The notes: generated by a model from the letters alone, not told the origin. Positions 28,373-38,497 are shown, counted from the first letter of the stretch. The stretch is DNA of 64,000 nucleotides from Nostoc sp. FACHB-152 (GCF_014697475.1 NZ_JACJRV010000006.1:161112-225111); one strand, 5' to 3'. A program made the numbers and translations.

Positions 28373-29362
28373 TCAGTTGCGTCCACATATTTGACAAAGT
28401 TCGATTACTTTTGTCTGGAGTACTGATACTTCAGAAACTCCTTGCTTGAGACTAACTTCTAACTCTAGTAGTAGTGGTAGAACCGAAATTAGCTGCTGTA
28501 CAGACAAAAATTTGACTTCTTGTTGTAAAAAGTAGATACGTTTAGGGTTACTAACCTCAGCCGCTTGAGCGATCGCTTGTGGGTTTCGCTCACCGTTTTC
28601 TGTTATGATTTTTACCCATAGCCAAGTACGAAATTGACCAATCAACGTCGCTACTATTCGCAATCCCGGTTCTGCTGCATTGATCAGATCATTCAAAACA
28701 GTTAAAGCTTTCACTGTATCTCCTGTTCTAATTGCTGCTGCTAATTGTAAACTATTTTGCGTAGTATTCCTGACTAGTTGAGTTACCGTATCTAAATGTA
28801 AAGGTGTTTGGGTATCTATATTATAAAGCCGCAACTTCTCTAACTCATTGTAAAGAAGCCTTGTATCATTACCTACTGATTCTGCTAAAAATTCAGCAGT
28901 TCTAGTCGTGAGTTTAACGCCCACAGCTTGGGCTGCTTGATGCACAGCTTGCACAATTAATTCGGTTTTCCAAGGTGGGATGAGAGCAAATTCCCGGAAC
29001 TCGGTAGCAAATTGCTTCAGTAATTTTGTAGATTTTAAGCGTTCGTCTAATTTATTCCGACTGGTAAGCAATAAATGTGAATTTTCGGGAATTACGGCCA
29101 AAGTTCGGGTTAATTCTGCCAAAACATTTTCCGGACATTGTTGGCCTAGGTTGGTATTCATCAGCCAAACCAAACGCCCACCAGCACCAAAAGCTGGAGT
29201 CATAGCTTGATTTAAAGCTGAAATCGCCGCATCAGGTTGATCAGGCGCAAAACAAGAATAGTTAAAATCTGTCCAGAGAGGATCCAAAATGCGATCGCGT
29301 AACTGAGTGACCGCTTTTTCCATCGCAAAATCATCTTCACCCCAATACACATAGATTGGCAT
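28373..29362 (-). CDS. holA: DNA polymerase III delta subunit
   Basis: 329 residues from the ATG at 29362 (MPIYVYWGEDDFAMEKAVTQ), preferred over an in-frame upstream start at 29392 because the MP-I-Y-G-D/E start is characteristic. The protein opens the sliding clamp within the clamp loader. Visible are the N-terminal domain with AFGAGGRLVWLMN, LLLTSRNKLDERLKSTKLL, and the helical clamp-loader collar (VKALTVLNDLINAAEPGLRI). It lies divergently from the DUF1868 gene at 29510. Confidence 0.93.
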   Translation of the reverse strand: MPIYVYWGEDDFAMEKAVTQLRDRILDPLWTDFNYSCFAPDQPDAAISALNQAMTPAFGAGGRLVWLMNTNLGQQCPENVLAELTRTLAVIPENSHLLLTSRNKLDERLKSTKLLKQFATEFREFALIPPWKTELIVQAVHQAAQAVGVKLTTRTAEFLAESVGNDTRLLYNELEKLRLYNIDTQTPLHLDTVTQLVRNTTQNSLQLAAAIRTGDTVKALTVLNDLINAAEPGLRIVATLIGQFRTWLWVKIITENGERNPQAIAQAAEVSNPKRIYFLQQEVKFLSVQQLISVLPLLLELEVSLKQGVSEVSVLQTKVIELCQICGRN

Positions 29363-29509
29363 ATATAGCAATCCTAAATGAATTACAAACAAATCTAATC
29401 CCCACTCCCTATTCCCCTTCCCAAATGCTAAATACTTTTTAAGTCAGTCAGACAAAACCGAGCAATTTTCCCTAAAATCTATCAAGTGAGAACGCGAGGC
29501 TATTGAAGA

Positions 29510-30298
29510 TTGGACGACAACTATCAAACTTACCTAAACCGGGTAGCAAGAATGACGCTACCAGAAGCATACAAATCTCAAGTTCAGCATATCCAGGAGT
29601 CTTATAAATTCCAGCCCCAAGATGGAACTAGAAAAGCAGCCCCCTTTCCTGGGTATACGCTAATTACCCCTACCGCCGCCGAAGCATCGGACAATTCTGC
29701 TTTTTATGAAAAATTAACAACATATCAACAGCAACTTTTGCAGTTGCCTATCAACCATGATTTGATTGTTCCTGTACCACCTGCTAGTTTCCATTTAACT
29801 TTGGCAGACTTGATTTGGGATCATGCTTATCTTGATGCTTGCGAAAAAAATCCCAACTTTGACCAAGAATTACGGTCTTGTGTTGCGGAAATCTTTCAGC
29901 AATATCAACAATCCATAACACCAGGAACTAACCCAACTTCTTGGCAAATCCTGGGATTGATTGTTATGCCAAGAGCTTTAGGCGTTTGTTTAGTGCCTAA
30001 ACATCAAGCCTGCTACGAACAGATTATTCAATTTCGCCGCACAATTTATCAAAATCCCAAGCTAATGGCTTTGGGTATTGAACAGCACTATCACTTAACA
30101 GCCCACATTACATTAGGCTACTTCGGTGAGATTCCACCTGATTTAGACCGTAATCAACTCAGTGATATGCTTTCGGAATTCAATCAGCAGTGGCTAGAAG
30201 ATAATTCTGAATTTCTGGCTAATCGTGTCGAATTACGAAAGTTTGATGATATGACGCGCTATTATCGTGAACCAGACTGGCCGAGTTTAGATTTTTAA
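29510..30298 (+). CDS. DUF1868 protein, 2H phosphoesterase superfamily
   Basis: 262 residues from a TTG start at 29510; an in-frame stop lies at 29504-29506, and the first ATG (residue 15) would cut conserved sequence. Two H-x-T motifs typical of the 2H fold are visible, SFHLTLADLIWD (~residue 97) and TAHITLGYFGE (~199), with spacing as in DUF1868. 2H enzymes act on cyclic or 2'-5' phosphates, or seal RNA; the substrate here is unknown. It is divergent from holA. A TIR element (30308-30437) begins 10 bp after its stop. Confidence 0.85.
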   Translation: MDDNYQTYLNRVARMTLPEAYKSQVQHIQESYKFQPQDGTRKAAPFPGYTLITPTAAEASDNSAFYEKLTTYQQQLLQLPINHDLIVPVPPASFHLTLADLIWDHAYLDACEKNPNFDQELRSCVAEIFQQYQQSITPGTNPTSWQILGLIVMPRALGVCLVPKHQACYEQIIQFRRTIYQNPKLMALGIEQHYHLTAHITLGYFGEIPPDLDRNQLSDMLSEFNQQWLEDNSEFLANRVELRKFDDMTRYYREPDWPSLDF

Positions 30299-30307
30299 AT
30301 TTGCGCC

Positions 30308-30437
30308 TAGTGGTTCGCTAAGGAAACTTGGCGGGGTAAAGGGCAAGGGGAAAGGGAAAAGATGTTTACTCCTTTAACCTTTAACCTTTCCCCTTTTCCC
30401 AGCCCTCACCTAACAATTTTGGGTTGGCAGACTACTA
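30308..30437. mobile_element. small inverted-repeat (MITE-like) element, copy A
   Basis: 130 bp with ends TAGTGGTTCGCTA and (complement of right end) TAGTAGTCTGCCA, i.e. imperfect terminal inverted repeats. The interior is a purine tract (GGGGAAAGGGAAAAG) followed by a pyrimidine tract (CCTTTCCCCTTTTCCC), so the single strand can fold into one long stem. A second copy with the same ends is at 38219-38351. No gene is encoded. Its right end supplies the TAG stop codon of the S51 peptidase gene. Confidence 0.65.
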
Positions 30438-31460
30438 ATAAGGATCTGAATTAAACCTCCCCCGCTTCACACTCCTAAAGTAATAACCTCGGCTGGGTGG
30501 GTTCTTCAAATCGAAAGTATCGCCACTAGGAACGCGCCAAATTTTATAGTCATGATAAGTTAGCGGCGTTCGGGGTTTGCATACCTCTGGTGGGTGGTCT
30601 CCAAGGACAAAATAAGCGGCGTTCCTACCTATCACCTTGGCTACACCGTATTTATCAATAACTACCGATGTCTCCTCACTAATTGCTATGCCTAAAACAC
30701 GTTTAGCTTTGCCATCTTGAATTTGCCGCGCAATAAAAGCCATAATTCGACCCATACGTTTGCGACTATCGAAGTGGGTATCAATGATAGTCCCGCGCAA
30801 ATGACCCCATTGAAAAAAGTCGTATGTAAAGGTGATATTTCGATAAGGGTCTTCGAGTATTTCTCTAGTTTCTATGCTGTCTTCACAAGCGCAAGAATCG
30901 TAGATATACTCACTATGAATCATGGCACCTGCACTCGTACCCCCAATTCCGCCGCCTCTGGTGTAGACTTCGCGCACTGCATTCTCTAGTTTAGTGTTTT
31001 TCCAACTGCGGATGTATTGGCATTGGTCGCCACCAGCAAAGAAAACTACCCCAGCTTTTCTCACCTTTTCGACAACATCATTTCTATTGGCATCATTGCG
31101 GTTGCTAACTATCAGAGTCCTGACAGAGTTCACGCCTCTCATACCACAGATAAGGTGATTGTAGTCATCACTACCATAGGTGCGGATTACAACTACATCA
31201 ACTTTATTAGGGCTGTTACTCCCGCCCCTAACTTGGTCAATCATCCATTGAATAGCCTTCTCAACATCAGGCCCTCCCCCTCCCAAGTTCAACACTGGGC
31301 CAGCTAATCGGGGAAGCGGCAGAACAACATCAACAGTGTTGTCAAGGAAGTAGCGTTTCAGGTATGCTGAAAGACGGGTTATTAAACTGGCACCCATCCT
31401 GAACAACACAGTTCCCAAATTCTTCCAGAACTTTGCTATATCTGGGAATGCCTTCGTCAT
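30435..31460 (-). CDS. cyanophycinase-like peptidase S51 family protein
   Basis: 341 residues from the ATG at 31460; a TTG six codons earlier is possible. The S51 core is clear: NLGGGGPDVEKAI, FFAGGDQCQYIRSW and nucleophile Ser176 in GGTSAGAMIHSEY, plus THFDSRKRMGRIM and VLGIAISEETSVVI, which match cyanophycinase. That enzyme cleaves cyanophycin (Asp-Arg polymer) to dipeptides, but this sequence has an N-terminal extension (about 1-50, two weak hydrophobic helices) and diverged ends, so cyanophycinase-like is as far as I go. The stop codon lies inside the right end of the inverted-repeat element 30308-30437, so the C-terminus may have been reset by that insertion. Confidence 0.82.
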   Translation of the reverse strand: MTKAFPDIAKFWKNLGTVLFRMGASLITRLSAYLKRYFLDNTVDVVLPLPRLAGPVLNLGGGGPDVEKAIQWMIDQVRGGSNSPNKVDVVVIRTYGSDDYNHLICGMRGVNSVRTLIVSNRNDANRNDVVEKVRKAGVVFFAGGDQCQYIRSWKNTKLENAVREVYTRGGGIGGTSAGAMIHSEYIYDSCACEDSIETREILEDPYRNITFTYDFFQWGHLRGTIIDTHFDSRKRMGRIMAFIARQIQDGKAKRVLGIAISEETSVVIDKYGVAKVIGRNAAYFVLGDHPPEVCKPRTPLTYHDYKIWRVPSGDTFDLKNPPSRGYYFRSVKRGRFNSDPY

Positions 31461-31624
31461 ACTAACTTTTGTGAGCAAACTGCATTTACTGTTTACTCTC
31501 GCATCAGAAGGCTGGAAATTCCCAGCGTACAGGGCTTGTAATGTTTTTTAACGCAAATTAACCCAGAGTAATAGTTTATTCTCTGCGTTTCTCGGCACTA
31601 TCCTCAGTTTTGCGCTGTATTTAA

Positions 31625-32812
31625 TTACCAATCAACCCGCGATCGCTCCTGTACAACTCGCTGGTAAACTGATTGGGTTTGCTGGGCTAATTTCTTCCAG
31701 CAAAAGCGGCGTTGCAAATCCGCATAAGCATTATCTATCAGCCATTGGCGATAACCTGGGTTTTTCAAAACCTCCAAAATTCCCCACGCTAAAGACTCAG
31801 GGTTATTTGCCCTGGTAACGATACCTGTTTTGGTATTCTGCACAACTTCCGGAAAACCACCTGTATCAGATACTACTACCGGAACGCGGGAAGCAAAACT
31901 TTCTAAAGCCACAATCCCAAAGGGTTCGTAAACGCTAGGAAATACTGCACAGTCAGCGATTGTTTGAAATTTATCTAAGTATTCATCAGATAGAAAACCA
32001 GTGAAATAACATTTATGCCAAATACCTAAATCTGCCGCTTGCCGTTTAAGATGATCGGTATTACCACCACCAATAATCACAAATTTAACGTCACCACCCA
32101 TTTGTTCCAGCACTTTGGGTGCAGCATTCAATAATACTGATACACCTTTTTCGTAAGTCATCCGGCCTACATAGTAAACAATTTTTTCTTGATCATCGGC
32201 AAACTGACGACGAAAATCTTGAGAATGAAAATCTTGATGATGCTGTTTCTTTTCGGGGCGGATACCGTTATAAATCACATCGATTTTATCCCAAGGACTG
32301 TTGAGGGCGCGTTCTACTTCCCGGCGCATATAGTCGGTACAAACGATAATTCGCCAAGCGTCAAAAGCTAGTGAGTTTTCTTTACCGTGAATGTAGCGTT
32401 GGATATCGTTATGAATTCCGTTGTAGCGTCCGTATTCTGTAGCGTGGATTGTTGCAATTAGGGGCAGTTTAAAATTATGCTTGAGAGCGATCGCCGCATC
32501 CGCAACTAACCAATCATGGGCATGAATTAAATCAAACGGGCCTTCCTCTACAATTAATTTGCCACCGTGATGTCCCATACTTTGGTTCATATTCACCACC
32601 CAGTGGAAAAAGTCATTACCATAAGCTACTGGTACACGATGGACATTTATGCCTTCAACTACTTCATACATCGGTGCTTGACCAAACTCCACGGTAATTA
32701 AGTGGATTTCATGTCCCAACTTGGCTAGTTCTGGGTACAACTCTCCCACGTGTCGGGCAATCCCGCCTACTATCCTTGGTGGAAACTCCCAACTTAATAC
32801 CAATATTTTCAT
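31625..32812 (-). CDS. glycosyltransferase family 4 (glycogen-synthase-like fold)
   Basis: 395 residues, GT-B fold. The N-terminal acceptor domain starts MKILVLSWEFPPRIVGGIAR (Gly-Gly loop) and contains LIHAHDWL; the nucleotide-sugar domain has YVGRMTYEKGV, the E-x7-E signature EPFGIVALE and SDTGGFPEVV. No signal peptide. The GIARHV start and HAHDWLVADAA resemble bacterial and archaeal GT4 glycogen-synthase-like enzymes, which would fit the glycogen theme of the window, but the sugar donor and acceptor cannot be read from sequence. It is downstream of lepA on the same strand, separated by 371 bp with a terminator-like stem. Confidence 0.88.
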   Translation of the reverse strand: MKILVLSWEFPPRIVGGIARHVGELYPELAKLGHEIHLITVEFGQAPMYEVVEGINVHRVPVAYGNDFFHWVVNMNQSMGHHGGKLIVEEGPFDLIHAHDWLVADAAIALKHNFKLPLIATIHATEYGRYNGIHNDIQRYIHGKENSLAFDAWRIIVCTDYMRREVERALNSPWDKIDVIYNGIRPEKKQHHQDFHSQDFRRQFADDQEKIVYYVGRMTYEKGVSVLLNAAPKVLEQMGGDVKFVIIGGGNTDHLKRQAADLGIWHKCYFTGFLSDEYLDKFQTIADCAVFPSVYEPFGIVALESFASRVPVVVSDTGGFPEVVQNTKTGIVTRANNPESLAWGILEVLKNPGYRQWLIDNAYADLQRRFCWKKLAQQTQSVYQRVVQERSRVDW

Positions 32813-33000
32813 TTACTAAACTCTCCAAAGTTTGATAAATTTCTCAAATCTCGATTTATCTAAAAAATACAAGGGTGAGAAATCAGTTTATTCACGGTGT
32901 TTACTAAAGTTTTCTAATTATTTAACAATTTTATTGATTACAGGGTAGCAAGGTTAGTTAGATTCACAAATACCTCATGAAACTTTCTAGATTAATCTAT

Positions 33001-33042
33001 AAAACGCCAAAGGAGAGGAAGTATTTCACCCCCCTTTGGCGT
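33001..33042 (-). terminator. terminator-like hairpin downstream of lepA
   Basis: ACGCCAAAGG (33004-33013) pairs exactly with CCTTTGGCGT (33033-33042); on the minus strand the stem is followed by TTTT. It is about 140 bp past the lepA stop. A second stem, AAGGAATGTA (33100-33109) with TACATTCCTT (33142-33151), lies closer to lepA. Together they make up most of the 32813-33183 gap, in which no gene is seen. Confidence 0.55.
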
Positions 33043-33183
33043 AAACCAACCTTCCTTGAATGTTTTCAGCCTGACGTAAAAATATTCAGGACATAAATAA
33101 AGGAATGTAAAGAGAAATTCATCTGTGTGAATCTTCCCTTATACATTCCTTGGTAGATGGTATGCGGTTAGTAACAGTCTATT

Positions 33184-34995
33184 TTAGTTTTGGTCTAAAC
33201 GTAAAACAGCCATAAAAGCTTCTTGAGGTACATCTACCGTACCTACAGCCTTCATCCGTTTTTTACCTTTCGCTTGCTTCTGCAACAGTTTCTTCTTCCG
33301 GCTAATGTCACCACCGTAACACTTAGCTAATACGTCTTTGCGTAAAGCGGGAATGTGTTCACTGGCGATGACTTTGCTACCAATTGAGGCTTGAATTGGC
33401 ACTTTAAATTGATGGCGAGGAATCAATTCTTTGAGTTTTTCAGCCATTGACCGCCCGACGTTGTAAGCTTTATCACGGTGGACAATCATTGCCAAGGAAT
33501 CAACGGGGTCGCCGTTAATCATGATATCCAACTTCACCAGGGGATTTTCGCGGTAGCCGATGAGATGATATTCCATGCTGGCATAACCGCGCGATCGCGA
33601 TTTCATCTGGTCAAAAAAGTCGGTGACAACTTCTGCCAAGGGTAACTCATAAGTTAAGGTGGTGCGCCCTTGGGTGAGATATTTCATATCCTTGAAGACA
33701 CCGCGCCGATTTTGAGACAACTCCATTAACGTGCCGACGTATCCCTCTGGGGTAATCATTTCTACTTGCACGTATGGTTCTTCGATTTTTTCGCGATCGT
33801 TGGGTGCTGGTAAATGGCTGGGATTGTCAATATATATTTCTTCACCCTTGACAGTAGTTACACGGTAAACAACCGAAGGAGCAGTAATAATTAAATCCAA
33901 ATCATACTCACGCTCCAACCGTTCTTGAACGATTTCCATGTGTAGCAAGCCTAAGAACCCGCAACGGAAACCAAAACCCATCGCGCTAGAAGTTTCTGGT
34001 TCATAATGCAGTGCGGCATCATTCAGTCTGAGCTTTTCTAAAGCTTCCCGCAAGTCTTCAAATTGGTCAGCATCAATAGGGAACATCCCACAAAAAACCA
34101 TTGGGTTGGCTTCGGTATAACCTGGCAAGGCTTCGTCTGCTTTGGCATTAGACAGGGTAATCGTATCGCCTACCCGCGCATCGGCTACCGCTTTAATAGC
34201 GGCTGCCAAATAACCCACTTCTCCGGCGTGGAGTTCATCGACTTGCTTTTGAGTCGGAGAAAGTACACCCAACTCGTCGATTTCGTATTCTTTGCCGGAT
34301 GCCATTAGATAAACGCGATCGCCTTTTTTCACCCGACCATCCATTACCCGGAAGTATACAATTACGCCTCGGTAAGGGTCATAATAGCTATCAAAAATTA
34401 ACGCCCGTAAACGTTGGTCTACTGTATCGGGTGCTGGCGGAATGCGTTCAACAATCGCCTCTAAAATCTCGTCAATCCCAATCCCTTCTTTGGCCGAGGC
34501 TAAAATTGCCCCACTGCAATCAAGACCGATAATTTCTTCAATTTCACTAATTACTCGGTCTGGTTCTGCCCCAGGGAGGTCAATTTTATTTAAAACTGGA
34601 ATAATTTCCAGGTTATGCTCTAATGCCAAGTAGACATTCGCCAGCGTTTGCGCTTCCACGCCTTGTGACGCGTCTACAACCAATAATGCCCCTTCACAAG
34701 CCGCTAAACTGCGAGAAACTTCATAGGAAAAATCTACGTGTCCGGGCGTGTCAATTAAATTTAATACATACTGCTGACCATCTTTAGCAGTGTAATCCAT
34801 CCGGGCAGCTTGCAGCTTAATTGTAATGCCGCGCTCCCGTTCTAAATCCATATTGTCGAGAAACTGCTCCTTCATCTGCCGCACGTCAACAGTACCAGTG
34901 GCTTGCAGCAGGCGATCGGCGAGGGTTGATTTCCCGTGATCAATGTGAGCAATAATACAGAAATTGCGAATGCGAACTGCGGGAACGTCAGTCAT
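33184..34995 (-). CDS. lepA: elongation factor 4 (LepA, back-translocating GTPase)
   Basis: 603 residues, standard length. Translational GTPase with G1 AHIDHGKST (~16-24), switch-[11 protein letters not shown]4 NKIDLPGA; then domain II, EF-G-like domains III and V, and the LepA-specific C-terminal domain (KPLIPRH-like [20 protein letters not shown] and [23 protein letters not shown]). It acts on stalled or mis-translocated ribosomes. The ATG at 34995 gives [20 protein letters not shown]. Confidence 0.98.
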   Translation of the reverse strand: MTDVPAVRIRNFCIIAHIDHGKSTLADRLLQATGTVDVRQMKEQFLDNMDLERERGITIKLQAARMDYTAKDGQQYVLNLIDTPGHVDFSYEVSRSLAACEGALLVVDASQGVEAQTLANVYLALEHNLEIIPVLNKIDLPGAEPDRVISEIEEIIGLDCSGAILASAKEGIGIDEILEAIVERIPPAPDTVDQRLRALIFDSYYDPYRGVIVYFRVMDGRVKKGDRVYLMASGKEYEIDELGVLSPTQKQVDELHAGEVGYLAAAIKAVADARVGDTITLSNAKADEALPGYTEANPMVFCGMFPIDADQFEDLREALEKLRLNDAALHYEPETSSAMGFGFRCGFLGLLHMEIVQERLEREYDLDLIITAPSVVYRVTTVKGEEIYIDNPSHLPAPNDREKIEEPYVQVEMITPEGYVGTLMELSQNRRGVFKDMKYLTQGRTTLTYELPLAEVVTDFFDQMKSRSRGYASMEYHLIGYRENPLVKLDIMINGDPVDSLAMIVHRDKAYNVGRSMAEKLKELIPRHQFKVPIQASIGSKVIASEHIPALRKDVLAKCYGGDISRKKKLLQKQAKGKKRMKAVGTVDVPQEAFMAVLRLDQN

Positions 34996-35542
34996 ATACT
35001 ATCTTTGCTGAAGCAGCAACCAAGGTTAAAAGAGCGATTTACTTAATGTATTTTAATGCTTTCTTTGCCAAGACGCTGCTATTTAGCAGGGGGAGTGGGG
35101 AATTGGGAGTAGAGAGTAGGGGCGCAGAGGGGGCGGAAGGGCAGAGGAGCAGGGGAGAATAAATAATACAAATGACCAATGACTATTGACTCTTAGGTAG
35201 TTTGTGAATCTAAATAAAGTCTCTATAATTAAGTCTATTTTTCGTGGCAAGTATTGATCAATCAGCAGCGTACAATGAATATATATATAAGTACATAGAG
35301 TAGGTATCGTGGGCAGTTACACTATGTAAATGCTCAAATCTACTGATTTACTGACAAAACTTCTAAAGCATTGTCTGGTAACTTCTATGAAAACTGCCAC
35401 TTAAAACATCATGATGTTACTTTTGGTACGATTTCGGGGAACTATGTAACCATACCTTGAAGATTTGTCAGTAAACTAACCCGAAGGTGAGTAGAAGTAC
35501 TTTACAGAGCTTTAGACAAAACAATTTCACAGTATAAAACCT
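34996..35542. other. 547-bp divergent intergenic region lepA / RHH gene
   Basis: The lepA-proximal half is purine-rich low-complexity DNA (GGGAGTGGGG, GGGGCGCAGAGGG and similar, 35090-35160) followed by ACCAATGACTATTGACT; the same two-part arrangement recurs at about 47950-48017. The other half holds inverted copies of TTTACTGACAAA at 35347-35358 and (reverse complement) 35464-35475, upstream of the RHH gene. No gene is seen. Confidence 0.5.
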
Positions 35543-35779
35543 ATGAATATGAAAGAGAAAGCTACCGACGCGGAGCAAAGACAACCCGATAAGGTAGAAA
35601 TCGCTGTCCGTTTAGATTCAGAGTTACTAGAGCAAATTCAACATCTTACCAATGATCCTAGCAAGGTGATTGAAGTAGCAATCCGTCAATGGTTGCGGGG
35701 TGAATTTTCTAGAGATGACGAACTGACACGGACTCCTTATCGCACGCCTGTTCCGCCTAGGGGTGAATGGAATGATTGA
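35543..35779 (+). CDS. ribbon-helix-helix (CopG-like) small protein
   Basis: 78 residues. Residues 15-52 read VEIAVRLDSELLEQIQHLTN, then DPSKVIEVAIRQWLRGE: a beta strand plus two helices as in CopG/Arc-type DNA-binding proteins. The C-terminus (RTPYRTPVPPRGEWND) is an extended, Pro-rich tail. It precedes the histidine kinase gene by 160 bp on the same strand. It could be a repressor or an orphan antitoxin; no toxin gene is adjacent. The paired TTTACTGACAAA sites upstream are candidates for its own operator. Confidence 0.7.
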   Translation: MNMKEKATDAEQRQPDKVEIAVRLDSELLEQIQHLTNDPSKVIEVAIRQWLRGEFSRDDELTRTPYRTPVPPRGEWND

Positions 35780-35938
35780 CATCCACGCACAAGCTTCTCT
35801 TAAGACAAGAAAACAAATTTCCAGTTTGTCAATCACCGTTTTCATCACAGCCAGAACACTTAATGTAAGTATGCAAAAGCTACTAGCAGCTTGAGCAAAA
35901 CTGTATTGAGTTGCCACTTGTCTACCCAACTCGATTAA

Positions 35939-37699
35939 ATGACTATTACTGCCAACTCTCAATTGCCACCAAACTTATTTTCGCAAAATCAGGAAGACAC
36001 GGCTAATCAGACTCATGGCTCATTACCAACTCTAAGCGCGGAGTTGGTATACACGCAAGATGGGACAGGACGCTATCTGACATTTTATTGGCAGCATAGC
36101 GAACTCCTGGGGTTACACCCTGAGCAAATAGTGAATGGGAACCATGAAGAAGAAACTTTTGTTCCAGTGGACAAAGTAGCCTATTTAGAACGGTTACACC
36201 GAATTTTAGCAAGTTTGGTACCAGAAAGGTTTCAATGCTGGTTTCGGTATCAGCAAGAGTTGTGCGAGTTGGAATTAGTCATTAGTCCAATCATGCCGCC
36301 ATTGGGAACTGCTGCTAACACAGTTTTGGTGATGGGGCGGTTATTGCAAGCAACAGTGCAACAAGGGGCAGCGTGTGCAGCATCTAAAACACCTACACCA
36401 ATCGAGTTGGCTTTACGATCGCAACAAACCCAAAAATTGGTAAATAAAATTACCAGAAATATTCGGCGAACATTAGATTTAGACATTATCTGGCAACAAA
36501 CAGTAGATAGCTTAGGAAAAGCATTAAGCGTAGAACGTTGTATTATCTGCCCTTATCAACCCTGTAGCTCAAAAGTTCGAGTAATAGCAGAGTATCATCA
36601 GCCAGATCGCTCTTCGATGCTAGGCTTAGAAATAGATGTAGCGTCTGAGCCAGCCTTTGCTCAAGCCTTAGCAACCCTGGAACCAGTAGCAATGGAAGTT
36701 CCGGGATATACTTTGTGTCCAGAACAAAAAATTTTGGTAGTCGCAACCTGCTATCAAGACCAAGCAAATGGGTTAATAGCGTTAAGTCTGCGAGATGAAT
36801 GTTACCCTTTAACAAATGCAGAATTAGAATTAGCAACAGAAGTAGCAGATCAACTAGGAACCGCGATCGCTCATGCTACTTTGTATAAAGAATTAGAAGC
36901 AGCGCGTCAAAAAGCCGAAGAAGCCTCCCGCCTCAAAAGCGAGTTTTTAGCTAACGTTTCCCACGAAATTCGCACCCCCCTCAACGGCATGATAGGCTTT
37001 TTGAAGCTGATTCTAGAGGGGATGGCAGATGATCCTGAAGAACAACATCAATTTCTCTTAGAAGCTCACCAATCATCCATCCACCTGCTTAACATCATTA
37101 ATGATATTTTGGACATCGCCAAAATTGAAGCCGGCAAAATGGAGTTAGATTGCGCTCCAGTTAACTTAGATGAGCTATTTTGTGGTGTAGAAAGTTTCAT
37201 GCGTCCCCAAGCAGAGATGAAAAATCTTAGCTTCCGGATGCAAATGCCCACAACCAGCGATGAAATTGTCGTCCAAGGTAATTATCAACGGCTACTCCAA
37301 GTGATGCTCAACTTGGTAAACAACGCTATCAAGTTTACCCATGAAGGCGGCATTACCATCACCGCCGATATAGTTCAGAAAAAACTTAAATTCCACGAAC
37401 AGCAATTCCCTGGGATGGTCAGAGTCAGAGTAGCCGACACAGGAATTGGTGTTTCGCTAGACAAACAAGACAAACTATTTCAACTATTTTCTCAAGTAGA
37501 TGGCTCCCGCACTCGCCAATACGGTGGTACTGGCTTGGGGTTGGCAATATCTCAAAAGTTAATTGAGGCAATGGGTGGTGAAGTGCATTTTTACAGCCTG
37601 GGCGAAGGACTTGGCTCCACTGTTACCTTTACAGTGCCTTTGTATCAACAACCAGTGATTGTATCGTCTTCTGATACCGATTTGGATTGTGCTTGTTGA
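35939..37699 (+). CDS. sensor histidine kinase (PAS-like, GAF, HisKA, HATPase)
   Basis: 586 residues, no transmembrane segment, so cytoplasmic. An N-terminal PAS-like region (~33-125, [20 protein letters not shown]), a GAF domain (~170-325) with [20 protein letters not shown], a short coiled link, HisKA with phospho-acceptor His342 in [12 protein letters not shown], and HATPase boxes NLVNNAIKF (N), DTGIGV (G1), [11 protein letters not shown] (G2). The end is unusually rich in Ser/Asp/Cys ([11 protein letters not shown]). No response regulator gene is beside it. The GAF domain contains several cysteines ([13 protein letters not shown]), so redox or chromophore binding is possible, but no phytochrome-type motif was recognised. 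Confidence 0.93.
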   Translation: MTITANSQLPPNLFSQNQEDTANQTHGSLPTLSAELVYTQDGTGRYLTFYWQHSELLGLHPEQIVNGNHEEETFVPVDKVAYLERLHRILASLVPERFQCWFRYQQELCELELVISPIMPPLGTAANTVLVMGRLLQATVQQGAACAASKTPTPIELALRSQQTQKLVNKITRNIRRTLDLDIIWQQTVDSLGKALSVERCIICPYQPCSSKVRVIAEYHQPDRSSMLGLEIDVASEPAFAQALATLEPVAMEVPGYTLCPEQKILVVATCYQDQANGLIALSLRDECYPLTNAELELATEVADQLGTAIAHATLYKELEAARQKAEEASRLKSEFLANVSHEIRTPLNGMIGFLKLILEGMADDPEEQHQFLLEAHQSSIHLLNIINDILDIAKIEAGKMELDCAPVNLDELFCGVESFMRPQAEMKNLSFRMQMPTTSDEIVVQGNYQRLLQVMLNLVNNAIKFTHEGGITITADIVQKKLKFHEQQFPGMVRVRVADTGIGVSLDKQDKLFQLFSQVDGSRTRQYGGTGLGLAISQKLIEAMGGEVHFYSLGEGLGSTVTFTVPLYQQPVIVSSSDTDLDCAC

Positions 37700-37760
37700 T
37701 TATTAGGGAGTGGGCAGTAGGGGTTAGGTTTATAAAACTTATAACTTACACCCCACACCC

Positions 37761-37788
37761 AATCTCAACAACTAAACTTTGTGTGTAA
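37761..37788. repeat. 28-nt motif shared with 49046-49073, copy 1
   Basis: AATCTCAACAACTAA, two variable bases, TTTGTG, one variable base, GTAA. Copy 2 differs at only three positions. Here it lies about 165 bp upstream of nfu. Confidence 0.6.
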
Positions 37789-37954
37789 GTCTTGGCAAAG
37801 AAACAAAGACGACAGACAATCTAGTGGCAATTAGATCTAGGATTGATGTAACAAAGCTAAAAAACAAAATTATGGGTGTGGAGTTGACAGTAGTGCGAAA
37901 AACCTACGTCAAACTTATGCCTAATTACCATCACTACTTCACAGGTCTAAAACA

Positions 37955-38185
37955 ATGGAATTGACAATTGACAACGTAGAAACCGTTTTAGATGAAATGC
38001 GCCCTTACCTAATGTCGGATGGCGGTAACGTGGAACTTGTGGAACTTGATGGCCCTGTAGTCAGATTACGGTTACAAGGTGCTTGTGGTTCTTGCCCTAG
38101 CTCCACAATGACCCTGAGAATGGGTCTTGAACGCCGTCTTAAGGAAATGATTCCCGAAATTGCCGAAGTTGAGCAAGTTATTTAG
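37955..38185 (+). CDS. nfu: NifU-like C-terminal domain (Nfu) Fe-S scaffold protein
   Basis: 76 residues, the short cyanobacterial Nfu type. One domain: [20 protein letters not shown], then [11 protein letters not shown], and the cluster-binding C-x-x-C in [15 protein letters not shown]. Nfu proteins assemble and hand over [4Fe-4S] clusters, for example to photosystem I. It stands alone, followed by low-complexity DNA and the element at 38219. A preceding open frame (37779-37964) overlaps its start and has no coding character. Confidence 0.94.
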   Translation: MELTIDNVETVLDEMRPYLMSDGGNVELVELDGPVVRLRLQGACGSCPSSTMTLRMGLERRLKEMIPEIAEVEQVI

Positions 38186-38218
38186 GGACTAGAGGCTAGG
38201 GAGTAAAGGCTAGGGACT

Positions 38219-38351
38219 TAGTAGTTCACCACGCAAATATTGACAGGTGTAGGTTGGGGAAAGGGTAAGGGGAAAAGGGGAAGATTTAAACCCTTGCCCT
38301 TTCCTCTTTCCCCTTTCCCCGGTCTGTCAAAAATACTTTGGCAGACTACTA
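38219..38351. mobile_element. small inverted-repeat (MITE-like) element, copy B
   Basis: 133 bp with ends TAGTAGTTCACCA and (complement of right end) TAGTAGTCTGCCA, matching copy A at 30308-30437. The interior again pairs a purine tract (GGGGAAAGGGTAAGGGG) with a pyrimidine tract (CTCTTTCCCCTTTCCCC). ACTAGAGGCTAGGGA occurs on both sides (38188-38202 and 38348-38362), but as the region is full of CTAGGGA-like heptamers it is a weak target-duplication signal. Confidence 0.65.
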
Positions 38352-38416
38352 GAGGCTAGGGATTTGGGACTGGGCAATAAGTACTAGTAAAAAGCTACAC
38401 TCTTTTGGTGAGTTAC

Positions 38417-38490
38417 TAATCCTTAATCCCTAATCCTCAATACCTAATCCTCAATACCTAATCTCAATCTCCAATACCTAATCCCCAATC
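38417..38490. repeat. imperfect heptanucleotide repeats upstream of the GH57 gene
   Basis: Alternating CCTAATC and CTCAATA-type units (for example CCTCAATACCTAATCCTCAA) run up to eight bases before the GH57 ATG. This is STRR-type DNA occupying the leader, and it leaves no clear ribosome-binding site. Confidence 0.75.
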
Positions 38491-38497
38491 ACTGCTT

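Noticed and set aside
35090..35160. G-rich segment as a possible structured RNA or G-quadruplex
   Set aside because: Purine low-complexity DNA of this kind recurs (e.g. 47950) without a regular four-tract pattern.
35543..35779. Type II toxin-antitoxin module
   Set aside because: The RHH protein is antitoxin-like, but the next gene is a large histidine kinase and no toxin frame overlaps or follows.
37779..37964. Small open frame upstream of nfu
   Set aside because: No motif, overlaps the nfu start; looks like leader DNA.
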